A stretch of 64,000 bases of DNA from Kryptolebias marmoratus (taxonomy: Eukaryota; Chordata; Actinopteri; Cyprinodontiformes; Rivulidae). The position numbers and the translations under genes are program-made. Where the stretch lies: the NCBI RefSeq assembly GCF_001649575.2, contig NC_051452.1:2065215-2129214 (forward strand), read 5' to 3'. Positions 1-10,766 of this stretch are shown one piece after another. A model generated the notes under the pieces. That model did no database searches. It saw nothing but the letters and a program-made list of their open reading frames with translations, and was not told the origin of the DNA. The stretch's first letter is position 1, and each line of letters begins with the position of its first letter.

Positions 1-2312
1 TCCCCATGCAAATACAAATGCCTGAAATCCCACATTGCTATAGATTTGCCTATCAGTGTGAATATGTGTATAAATCGGGATGTGCACTCAGTATAGAACA
101 TAAATATGATGTGTGAGTGTGGCTTGTATTCTAACGCGCTTTGAGTTGTCAACAAGACTAGGAAAGCCTCGGATAAATGCAGTCCTTTTATCATTACTGA
201 CTGACGTGTTCGCATTGATTACTTGTGTTTAAAACTGCCTTGAAGAACATAACAGACAATAAAAAGAGTCTCTGCACTCTTGGCCCCAATCACTTGAAGA
301 AGGGCGCAGAGAGACCAGAGCATTGGGCATTGATTGCCAGAATGGAAAGATGAAAAATTCTTGGGGCTCACCACTTCAATGAAACTTTCAACAAATATTC
401 TAGTCATTTATTTTCCAGTCACATTATAAGACTCAAATCCTTGTTTTTAACAAGACTTAGTCTCTTTTTGAACCTATTCATTGCCACCAAGCATGTAAAA
501 AGTCCCCAAATCTCTCTTTTCACCAAATCCCAGAGCGGCGCCTGTTGTACATCTGATCCCTTTTGTATGACGGCGTAAGAGGACCGGGGGCAAGCAGACA
601 ACAATGTGGAGAAAGTAGCGGATATATTTCAGCGCAAGGGGGTAATAGGGGCAAGTCATAAACCTGTAGAGGTTTAGAATGGTACATATTAAAAACTGCC
701 TGTGCGGAGAATGCAAGAGAGGAATTTGAAAGAGGTCATGTCTGGTCACTTGCAAAGACTGCTTATCAGCTATCTTGAGACGCTATCTGTCACGCAACTG
801 GATAGACAGGAGACTTCTTTGACTTGGACGGCATTTGTGTCACTCAACAAGCATGCCTTTGCTGTGGCTGTGTCTCAGCAGATCCTGCAGCTCTCGTCTT
901 TCTTTGATTCCAGTCCTTTTCATTTGGATATTTTCGCCCCGCTATGAACACTTTTCTCCTTCCTTAGCCCCCTTTCTTCATTGCTGTCTTTATTCTTTCT
1001 GTCATTTTCTTCTGTAACACTACCTCTCTCTCATTCTCCCTTTATGTACATGATGTTGTGGACAGCCCATGAACTTGACTTCAATTCAAGTGTCATGCAT
1101 CTCCCTTCACTTTGATCAGACGTGGCTATTGTCTGCCCTCTGAGGCACGGTCTGGAATTGCCTCCTGATATGCCCCCGCTCCGGTAAAGTGAGATGTGAG
1201 CCCCCTCTGTGCTCTGGCAAACACAGGGGGCTTTTGTGTGTATATGTGGCAGTGTGTGCAGTGGGTAAAAGAGGGGAGAGAGTGCAGCAGCGAGAGCGCA
1301 TTAGCATGGTTTGCTAGCCTGCACACTAATGCAGACTGAGGCCCTATAATGGCCCGGGTTCATTCAGAGTCACTCTCCCACAGATTTCGGCAGCCAACAT
1401 TCTATATGGTGGAGAAAAAAAAGGGGGGGAGACCCTCGGCAGATCTCTACGGCTGATTAGGCTTCCCTCTTCGTTGTATTCCATCACAAAGAATGACCAT
1501 ATCGAATTTCCCATGCGCCACAAGTATCACTGTTCACGCAGTCATAGAAACACCCACGCCATCTCATAGTGGCCAATTAAATTAATGAATGGATCGTTTT
1601 GATCCAGAGCCAGTACGATTCCACCACGTCGACTCTTGTCAACAAAAGCCTAATTATTTTTTCTTCACTGCCATGTCAGAAAAGGGAAACCACCGCAGAA
1701 ACATTGACAATGCTCCTCTCATTATGTCAAGTATTATTTTTTTTTTTCCTTCAGGATCTGCAAAGTGACATTTTCAAGAACGGAGGGGGGGAGAAAAAAA
1801 AAAAACCTTGCATCTGATTAAAGAGTAAGGAAAGGAGGGAGACACTGAAAGAGAGAAGGTTTGAGTGATTCAGTTGAGTGCTTGGATATGCCTGGGGTTT
1901 AAGAGCTTTAAGAAATACAGCCAAAATGAATCCGGCAGTGGAGCTCAGAGGGAAGGCTCCCATCCAAAAGTCTATTATTTCCCAGTAGTCATTTTAAGAA
2001 GCACATTTCCATAAGAGTAGAAAAAATATGAAAAATATAAACTTTCATAAACTATTAGAGCCCACTGACTATAAAAAGTGGATTATAGATGCATCAAAAG
2101 AGCTTTGAACTATTTTTATAAATGCCAGCTGGATTAATTAAATAGTGGGCTTTTTACCCAGTTTCCTTCCTGATGTTTAAGCCTATATATGATATGCAGT
2201 TTTAATAACTGATGGGATCTCCGATATTAGTCCTTATAGGGGCACATTTAAACACCTGTGCCTGGCTACTTCCTTTAGGAGTCGTGACATCAGATCATCT
2301 GCCTCCATCTTA
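1..2312. other. Unique non-coding DNA, no gene recognised
   Basis: Translations in all frames are short and low in complexity, with no recognisable domain. Visible landmarks are a poly-T tract followed by a GA/A-rich tract (about 1737-1806), and a short imperfect G/C hairpin at 1199-1233. Part of this stretch (about 1140-1570) is less AT-rich and free of simple repeats, so it could hold conserved regulatory sequence, but nothing here proves that. Confidence 0.6.
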
Positions 2313-2320
2313 GCCTATGC

Positions 2321-2534
2321 CAGGGGTAGGCAACCCTGGTCCTGGAGGGCCTCCATCCTGCATGTTTTACTTGTTTCTCTGCTCCAACACACCTGATTCA
2401 GAGGTTAAATCACCTCTTCATGTTCTGCAGAAGCCTGTTAATCACCCTTTGATTCAAATCAGGTGTGTTGGAGCAGAGAAACAGGGAAAACATCCAGGAT
2501 GGTGGCTCTCTAGGACCAGGGTTGCCTACCCCTG
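2321..2534 (+). mobile_element. hAT-type MITE, copy 1 (214 bp foldback)
   Basis: A non-autonomous hAT-like miniature element. It begins CAGGGGTAGGCAACCCTGGT and ends with the exact reverse complement. The two arms pair over roughly 78 bp with about eight mismatches, leaving a central unpaired core of about 58 bp that contains GTTCTGCAGAAGCC. The CAGGGGT..GGCAA start is the usual hAT terminal pattern. The flanks give an 8-bp target duplication with one mismatch (GCCTATGC on the left, CCCTATGC on the right), as expected for hAT. The element has no coding capacity and would need a transposase from elsewhere. Two relatives lie at about 18006 and 26327. Confidence 0.88.
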
Positions 2535-2734
2535 CCCTATGCCTAGCCTCTGTTACATCAACCCTACCTTTAGGAGGTGCCACACTAGAAAGCTGCAGGA
2601 GTGAAAGGCAAGGCTTACAAAGTGGTTTAAAGACTTGCTATGATGTATGCTCTGGAGTTTATGTATCGTCTTGTTTCTGCTGTCTCGTCTTCAGAACATA
2701 CTGTACGTCATCACACCAGACTCCCTTCCACCTG

Positions 2735-2853
2735 CTGTCTACTCTCAGTACAGATCACAGAGTCAGCTATATACATCATAGTTCACGAGGACTTCTGCCT
2801 GACCTCATCTGTCAACCTGTCTATCACCACTGCAAACAAGTAAGGGCTCAGAG
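2735..2853 (-). mobile_element. RTE-type LINE reverse-transcriptase fragment, part 1 (antisense)
   Basis: Read on the minus strand, this matches the reverse-transcriptase core of a common teleost RTE-like LINE, including the stretch that normally reads 'ALSPFLFAVVMDRLTDEVRQ'. The catalytic box, normally FADDIV, has become a Y-I-A-D-S series: the first aspartate is replaced and the frame is interrupted upstream, so the copy is dead. It stops abruptly at CAGAG, where an LTR is inserted, and resumes at 3502. Family assignment rests on recalled protein patterns of fish LINEs, so the clade is less certain than the LINE identity. Confidence 0.72.
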
Positions 2854-3501
2854 TGTGAGGATCTGGGTTTTGGTTCCGCCCTCTGGGCGGCGCCACTAAT
2901 TATTGTTCCACAGGTGTTCCTTATACCACTGATGAGACCAGCCAGGATTTAAGCAGCAGGCGGTGATCAGACCTTCGCTGGAGCATCGAACCTACTGGGT
3001 TAGATTCTCCGCCTCAGCGTCTAACCTGAACTCTAGTTCCTAGTGTTAACCACGTTCTTTGTTGTTGCCTGTNNNNNNNNNNNNNNNNNNNNNNNNNNNN
3101 NNNNNNNNNNNNNNNNNNNNNNNNNNNNNNNNNNNNNNNNNNNNNNNNNNNNNNNNNNNNNNNNNNNNNNNNNNNNNNNNNNNNNNNNNNNNNNNNNNNN
3201 NNNNNNNNNNNNNNNNNNNNNNNNNNNNNNNNNNNNNNNNNNNNNNNNNNNNNNNNNNNNNNNNNNNNNNNNNNNNNNNNNNNNNNNNNNNNNNNNNNNN
3301 NNNNNNNNNNNNNNNNNNNNNNNNNNNNNNNNNNNNNNNNNNNNNNNNNNNNNNNNNNNCTCTCCTTCTCTTGCAGACCACTCCGGACACCGCCCACTGT
3401 ATATAGTCTCACCCTGTAAATAAATTCACTTACCTTTACTTCCGTCTCCGTGTTTTGGTCTTGGTTTCGCTCTTCTGGACAGTACCTCCCGAGTTATGAC
3501 A
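2854..3501 (+). mobile_element. Apparent solo LTR (Gypsy-like), 648 bp including a gap
   Basis: The segment starts TGTGAGGATCTGG and ends GAGTTATGACA, giving the TG..CA boundaries of a long terminal repeat. It is flanked by a perfect 5-bp target duplication, CAGAG, at 2849-2853 and 3502-3506. A polyadenylation signal AATAAA lies at 3419-3424, about 80 bp before the 3' end, as expected for an R/U5 layout on the plus strand. The element interrupts a LINE remnant. Because 287 bases (3073-3359) are N, a collapsed full-length element cannot be excluded, but the visible halves are consistent with one LTR. It resembles fish Gypsy-type LTRs; no coding region is visible. Confidence 0.8.
3073..3359. 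other. Assembly gap (287 N)
   Basis: Run of N inside the LTR at 2854-3501. Open frames that appear to cross it are artefacts. Confidence 0.99.
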
Positions 3502-3665
3502 CAGAGCCGATCCTTGATATAACCAATCGTCTCTCCTGCCGCACATCTCGCTGTCCTTCTTTATGTTGTACACGCCCCTCATGCAGTTCCTCGCCACACC
3601 TGAGGTCCTCCTAACAGTACCACAGTTCCTCCCTTGGCACTCGATCATATGCTTCCTCTCTCTGG
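3502..3665 (-). mobile_element. RTE-type LINE reverse-transcriptase fragment, part 2 (antisense)
   Basis: This continues the LINE interrupted at 2853. On the minus strand, the part around 3600-3660 corresponds to the motif that reads 'EKAYDRVPREELW' in intact RTE-like elements, here heavily mutated. The order and orientation agree with part 1 (2735-2853) once the LTR is removed, so the two were one insertion of at least 280 bp. Homology fades after about 3665. Confidence 0.65.
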
Positions 3666-5634
3666 TGACAGTGACCAATGATCTTAAAATTTCATAAGCG
3701 CAGAAGGCGGGCAGGCCAGACATCATGTGGGTAAATAAAGAATGAAGCAAAACACTGCCATGTGTTGTAAGCATATGTCCATAAAAACTCGCCACAAGAA
3801 CCGTGCTGAGACATACACAGAATTGTTGTGTAGTTGCGTGTGAAAGACAATAGGTCCAAGAGGGCTGCTGAAGTAGAAAAATTGAAAATATCCCGAGCAT
3901 AACACAGGCAACCAAAACATCTGTGCTTACCTTGAGCCTGAACCAACACGCTCGCTAATCTTCTTAACTCCAGTCAAGAGATTGCAGCTTTGAAAGGTGG
4001 CGGATGATCTGGGGACAGACACCACACAATCAAAACCAGTCTATGGGATGATGACGAATGGAACGTGCTCACCTTTAAAACGTTGGCAACACACGCCAAA
4101 ACTGACACCACTTAGCAACGCCAACGCCGCCCGAAAGGTCACATTTGGGAGAAACTTCCCGAAAGCGTCCCCGTTTCATGGCTGGCATAAAATACAAGTT
4201 TTCAAAGTCAAAGCGCTGCATTTTTTCGTAATCTTAAAAGATGACAGCCTTTGGCAGTGGGTGAGGAAATTTGATTGACACTCGGCAGATTTCAACGCGA
4301 GAGGAAAAAAACATATTTATGAATTGATAAGTGGCAACAAATAGACTTGAAGTCAGACAAACTGGTGACAATAATGAGGAAAGAATCAGCGTCTTATTAG
4401 AACTGAGTGATTAAAATGAAAATATTTAGTCATACTCATCACATCGGTTGCTGTTTAATCAGCCAATTATTGATTGTGATTGTGTCTTAGACTGCGACAT
4501 TTCATTTCCTGCCATGTTGTTCAGTCAAACACTGATTTAATTATACTATTTCAGGTTTTTCCTCCACCACACTAATTTCCTCGTCAACGTTGGTAGTTTT
4601 TATATTTTATGAGTTTCACAGACATACCGTTGATAGAACATTTCCATCTGATTGATAATTAAGGCTGACATCATAATTTGTCGAGCAAAATCTTTTTTTT
4701 AAGCATTCACTCTAGTCTGCAGAATTACAATATGGAGAGTGAGTAATCATCTCCATATGGCCCTTGACATCAAAGCCTGAAAGGATTAGCTCAGGTTAAT
4801 AGAAATTCAAAGCAGACACGTGTATAGATAACACCTCCTACCGTCATGTACCACAGCAGGTGCTTAATCCATGATAAACTGCGACCTGCTTGTCTTTTAA
4901 TTGACTCGTCATGACTCAAGATGCAAAGCAGCATTATGACACTTTCATGCAAGATGATGGAGAAAATTACAGGGGTGTGAATTTGTGCCCAAGAGTGGCA
5001 CATGGGGAAGACAAAAAAAAAGAAAGATCACTGCCAACAAGAACAAGCCTAAACCGTTGCTTTGTTGTAACAGCTGCCAAGTCTTGAGCTGAAGATGTTT
5101 GCCGGCAAAAACACTAATTGTGCTGTCAAGCAGGTCCCAACGATTTTATTTACTTAAGTGATAAATAACCTATTTAACTTTGTTTTCTCTTTTAGTGTCC
5201 TTTTCCACTAAAACCTACAGCTGTTCTCATCGAATGATTGAGGAGCCACTCAAACACGGGGAGTAAAGACCTTTCTGACTTCGGTTTTGATAGATTTTCT
5301 GGATTTCCTCGCGACTTTACCACTTCAAAGAATGTTCTGTTGTTCTTGCCCGCTGTTTCCTAAGCAGAAACCTTAGACCCAGACCCTTTGTAGCTCATGT
5401 CAGTTTCAGCTGTTGTTGGTGGAAGCTACCATCTCTCAAAACTGACAGTGAACAAATAAGACAGTGACCTGCTAAAGTCTCATTTAAACTACAAGAAAAA
5501 GACAACATAGGATACTGATTGGCACTTGGCACAGTGGTAGTAAGCACTGTCAGCTTTGCATCTGGTTGACCTAAAAATGTTGTTATTTCTAAATAATGTT
5601 TTTGTTTGGCCCTGACTGAACTGTTTTAAAGCTT
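3666..5634. other. Non-coding DNA, no gene recognised
   Basis: No convincing coding frame or known repeat. One perfect 9-bp inverted repeat (ATATGGAGA at 4730-4738, TCTCCATAT at 4750-4758) encloses an 11-base loop. The frames read here (for example 3436-3915 minus) lack any domain and overlap the LINE remnant. Confidence 0.55.
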
Positions 5635-5750
5635 GCAGGAAGAGGGAGGAGCTTCCCAGTAGTTCGGATTCGAGTGTCTCGTGAACTACGAAAAACGAAC
5701 ATCTCGCAAACAAGGAACAATGAACCGACTGTTTGACTTCTTATGGGGTA
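5635..5750. repeat. Dispersed repeat B, copy 1
   Basis: This block recurs at 52090-52200. The shared parts are a GAGCTTCCCAG..AGTTC.GAT.CGAGTGTCTC core, a less similar middle, and a GACTTCTTATGG-type end. The two copies share orientation and have diverged by substitutions and small indels. The family is not one I can name. Unlike its surroundings it has several CpGs, which suggests a transposon fragment. Confidence 0.65.
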
Positions 5751-8700
5751 CCCCGGAGCCTTAAGTCAACCATCAAAACTTCTTTGGATTACAAAGTATT
5801 CTTGAGGCAGATCTGAAGCAAGAGGTTCAACAGTTTGTCCTAAACTAAGTCATACCACATGTTAAAAATGATATTTTGTAGTAACCTAGTCAAATTCTTG
5901 TAGAATACCTGATAAAAATGCTGTTCCAGGACCTTCAACGAGCAGGAAATAAATTAATGTCTGCAAAACGTCACTGAACTAAGATGAATGACCTAAATTT
6001 TCTCCACAATATTATAAGAGCTCAAGATTGTCAGTCAGATGATGAGTTCTTCAAGTTATTGCTGCTAAAAGTGGTTTTGAAACTTCTACGATTATAGGCT
6101 AGGCTTAGTTTGTGTATCTACTTTTTCTGCTTTTTGCAGTAATTTTTGACAAAAGTTAAGCTTTGCTGACTTTTGTGAAAAAAAGTGGCATTTGCTGTGT
6201 TTGTATTTTTTAAGTTTTAAGACCTTCCAAAGACCACTTTTTTTCTGATTTGACTTTTAAAACGTCTTAGCTAACAGAAGGTGTGCTTTATTTATTTTAT
6301 TGTTTTTTTCTTACTTCATCCATAGTTTCTTAAAATGGAAAATGGCAGCTTTTTATTTGATAAACTGAGTGGGCCAATTCAACAGATGCGTGCTTATTTT
6401 GCCTGGCTTTGCGGAGATATGGACTCTTCCTTCGGACAGAGATATTTACCTAAAAATTCAAAGCAATCTGTTCACTACTTGCTTAAAAATAGAAAATTAA
6501 AAAGGATTGCCAGAGACAGCAATCTTAATCCTTTCGGAAGCGGCGCCTACAGTGTAAAACTTCGTGACACCTACCGTACCATTAACTGTTCCTGGGAAAT
6601 CATAAATCAAAGCTGTAATAATCACAGCTAAAGCTGGAAGTCTGGAAAAGCTCTCATCATGCTTCTCATACCACACACCAATGTTTTGTAGACAGTTGGT
6701 GCTCATCTGGGACCACGGTTTTGAAAAATTCAACTGATTTTATTCAGAGACAGAGGAAAAAAAAAAATCAAAAGTTACACAAAATTGAGTTCTTAGCAAA
6801 GAAGCTGACTTCTCTATGCTCACTCTTTTTCTTTGTGCAGCCCCAGCTCTATAAACTGTAATTACCAGCTAAAATGTACTTTGACTAAATCAACATCTTT
6901 AAAATTACATATTCTTGACTTCATGATTGAGCTCTAGCTGTACTGCCAACTGATTTCATTACAGCTGACATATTTATTTCTTTCAACATAAAAAACCCAC
7001 CTTATTAATAGCTGTGGGTTTATGAATTCGCCATCAGAGGGTTGACAGCGTCACTTCAATTTATGTCACTCCTGTTGTGCTAAAATTAAAACTTGATGCC
7101 AGTTGAGGATTGCAGATGGAGCTCGTGTGTTTCATGTGTTTCTTGATGTCAGTTTGGAAAATAAGCTCCTACATTCAAACCTAATATTGCTCGGGGAAAA
7201 GCAAAATATAAATAAATTTAAAAAAAAGAAAAAATGAAGTGCTAGTGTCACTCTTCATAACTCTTTACTCAAGTGGAACTTATTTAAAATAAATTCAACA
7301 CTTATTTACTTTTAGTAAAATGTGAAGCCTGCCTGATTCAACGTTCAAAAAATACCAGAAGCAAATAACACACAAGCTTGACCTTAAAGCCCACAGTCTT
7401 GAACTGGAAAAAAAAAAAAAAGAAAAACAGCACTTTCACTGTTTGGTACTCTTAAATAACTTTGCCTTGCAGCATCTTTCGTGTTTGTCACCTGAACTTT
7501 AGCCTAATGCGCTAAATGTAGAAGGTCTACGCATTTCTTTTGCCATTTTTATCTCTTTCTGTTGAGTATTGTACATTACATCGCTTTAGGAATTCTCTTC
7601 TGTACAAGAAACAACCTTTTAATGAGCAAAATATTTTCAGAAAAATTAAACCTTTAATGAAAATCGGATTTTGTGGCAGAAACTTTTTAAAATACGTTTT
7701 TTTTTTTCAGTTCTAATGTAACTCAGGATTGAAAGCAACGGACCAACATTAACTATTTATTGCACAATGAATTTATAACGGTTATTAACTGAGCTTACTG
7801 AGCAACACTGATCCACATATTTCAAAATTTTATCATCTCCATCCAAGCTGTAGTAAGCGGTATTTTGCATTAAGAACAAAATTGGTTTATTCAGGGATTT
7901 ATTTTCAACTGAGTTGTTTGTCTATATTTTTTGTTTGTTCACAGTGTATATGTACCGGCCTGTTTCTAAGACCATGATAACGTGGACGTTTTGCAAAATT
8001 ACCTTTTTCTGCTACATTTGCACCTGTCATTCACATGTAAATGGTGCTTCTAGTGAAAGAAACAATTGTTTAAAAGAAGCACTCTCCAAAGTACTTTCAA
8101 AAGTCTAATTTTCTTGTATCCAAGTATACCTGGCATACAAAGCCTTTGATAAACAATGGCACGCATGTCCACTATCTTGTTCACAACATGCAAGCTGTAT
8201 TTATTGTATGTCAGACTCACGTTGTCACTATTAAACGTTGTGTGCTGAAATTAGTAAAATCTGACAAGACAATAAATGGTGTTAAAAGAAAAAAAAGCTA
8301 CCCTTGTTTTTGGAGAATCTTTAGCCGTGCTCAGATGGTGCTAAAGGCGTCAGGCGTAAACATGGAACAACGATGAATGGTTCACGCAGTTCAGAAGGTC
8401 ATGTATGAGGGGCCCCAGGACACATGTTGTCAAAGGCCGATCAAAAGTTGGGATTAGCTCTTCTTGCCTTGTTTGAAGTCGTCTAGTTAACTGACAGTTT
8501 GAAGTATTTTGACAGAAAACAACATGTAGCAAGAGCACTTTATTTTTAGGTGTTAGCAGAGCTGCTAACTTTTGAGCTAGTGATACAAAGTGAAGGGTTT
8601 TATTTTCATGCTACATCTTGGGAGAAGAAGTGAGAAATGTACCTTTTTCTTTTGACACAAATAGAATATATTTTACTATTGGACTAGAGTGGGGTAACAA

Positions 8701-10727
8701 AAACCCTCGTTTGTCCAACAGGCTTTAGTTATGTCGATCTTAAATCTATTGTTTCAGTTGTATCCTTATCCTAAAGAAACTAAACAAACTGAAACTGAGT
8801 TTGCATTGTTTATTTGTTGGTATTGATTGTGGGTTGTTTTTTTTTTTTCATTTTTTTCCAGTCGGACTTCTGCCCCAGTACATGTATCTGGATTTATGCT
8901 GATAACAATTTACAAATCTTTCTTGAAGTATATTTTGGATAAAGATGCAGATAATTGCTATTCAGGCCAGAAATCACTCACTTGGACAAAGAAGCAATTT
9001 ATCACAGCAGTGCATGAACTCCTTTGAGGGGGTGCTGGTTGTGAGGTCAAAAAAAAAACACAGGCAGTACAATTTTACAGTACTATTGAGGATTGTTGAA
9101 CATACATATACATTTTACGCATTCCTTTTTATTTATTTATTCTTTTTCTTTTTTTTAGTCCAGTAAGAGCAGCATCATGATGCTCTGAAAAATTTCAAAC
9201 CCAAACTGTCAGTTGTGGCTGTCAGCAGCTCATCTTTGGCACACTGAGCCTTACTGTAGTATCCATGCTCTTAAACATATATCTGTAATGAACACGGCCA
9301 GGTCCCAAAAGATCACCAGCGGCCGCAGATGGGAAAGAAAGATGTTCCAATTAAGAAGAAAGGACATCAATTTGATGTATTGTGAGCTTGATGGAACTGA
9401 ACACAGAAGTGCTACACACTGATCTAATATTGCATCTCTGCAGGGCACTTGAGCACAGCATGCTTGCAGTAGGTAAGCCGATTCTTCCACTGCGGATACA
9501 AATGCCATATTGAGCATTCCCTGTTGTTCCTGTGCACCTGAGAAACTCCTCTCATCTCAGTGGCTTCTCTTGTTACTTGTGACTGCTGTGTGTTGATGGA
9601 TTCCCCGGATTCTTGCTTCAGTGCCTCAAGACCTGTGGTTCCTGGTTATTAAAAAAGACGAAGATTCATACATCGGCGGCAGAGTAGCTGATATATGCTG
9701 AAACGTGCGCTTCCCTCCCTCTGTTTTGTCAACCTTTTGAGTTACCTGTGGACATACTCGTATAGATTTTCATTTCACTGCTTGGGCTTTATTGCTTCTC
9801 CCAGGAATCCAGGCGAAGAAAAGCAGAATACATATTGTTTCTATAAAACAGTACCTCATGTGGTGAATCTTCCCTGTCAGTGAATGCAGACTTAAATCTA
9901 CCTTTTCTTCCCTTACATTTTCTGCACCAGGTCAAGAACTTGTGCTCTAAGTAACCTTTATTGTCCGGCTGTGTAATGGAAGAACTTTGGGGTCATGTTT
10001 ACCTACCTTCTGGTCAAAACTGGTCACTTGCGCTACCTGTTGCTGGGTGGGCTCTGCCTGCCCCGGTGTTAAAAGCCATGATCTCTGCCCTGCTAATGTC
10101 CCTGGGGCTTCTGGGAGAAAGTAATATATTAAAGTCGAAAATTAGTTCAAGTGTCTAATGTAAACAAAAATGTTTTCATTGGCTGTTTGCTCTGACTGAT
10201 AAATCTTTGGCTTCTTGAGACGCAGTCCCGTCTATTCCATAAAAGCAGGATTTTGAGAGCATTTATTCAGAGGAGTAACATTGATCTATTGGATTATTGA
10301 ATGAAACTAGTTTAGTTTACAGTTCTGTTAGGAAACGTGAAACAAACAACAACCTGATATTAAATCAAATGGATCTATTTAAAGGAAAAATAATTCTTGT
10401 TCGGTGATAAAAACAAAACGAGGGATGTAGAGGCCAAAAAACTGCAAATAAAGCTGAAGTGTCATGATCACCATGTTCTGGTCAGTCCAAGGCCACAGCG
10501 TTCCAGAGAGACCTTGCTTGGAGTCAGAATGTCTACCAATGTTATGAAACATGCTTATTCGTGAAGACAATGTCTGTTTGAGTGTGTCTGATTATCTCCC
10601 TAAAGATAACTAGGGGAACATAAATATTATTGGTGAGATCCAGATCCAGTTTTTTTTTTATTATGAAGTAAACACATAAACGGTATATCAGCACAGGCAA
10701 ACTGTGGGTTTTAAAAATAGAACAACA
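5751..10727. other. AT-rich non-coding DNA, no gene recognised
   Basis: About 5 kb of AT-rich sequence with homopolymer runs (for example near 7410, 7699 and 8838) and short uninformative frames. A 98-codon frame at 6335-6631 has no recognisable domain and no supporting splice or codon signal. An 8-bp hairpin (6993-7000 with 7014-7021) and a short palindrome around 9171-9184 are within what chance allows. Confidence 0.55.
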
Positions 10728-10766
10728 TCAATTAATATCTGATTTTAAAAAATCAGATTTAATTGA
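10728..10766. repeat. Strong AT-rich hairpin (18 pairs, one bulge)
   Basis: The left arm 10728-10746 pairs with the right arm 10749-10766 through 18 Watson-Crick pairs around a two-base AA loop, with a single bulged T at 10736. The inner ten pairs (ATCTGATTTT with AAAATCAGAT) are perfect. No target duplication or longer arm is visible. It may be the core of a tiny foldback element or a cruciform-prone site. Confidence 0.8.

Noticed and set aside
1199..1233. GC-rich hairpin followed by TTTT, like a bacterial rho-independent terminator
   Set aside because: The genome is clearly a vertebrate one and no transcript ends here; the stem also has a two-base bulge.
2088..2152. Inverted AGCCCACT/AGTGGGCT pair near 2.1 kb
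   Set aside because: Only eight bases match and the arms do not extend, which is expected by chance.
3014..3423. Open frames of 114-132 codons across the first N gap
   Set aside because: They consist almost wholly of N positions inside an LTR.
6993..7021. 8-bp hairpin AAACCCAC/GTGGGTTT
   Set aside because: Short enough to arise by chance in several kb, and without context.
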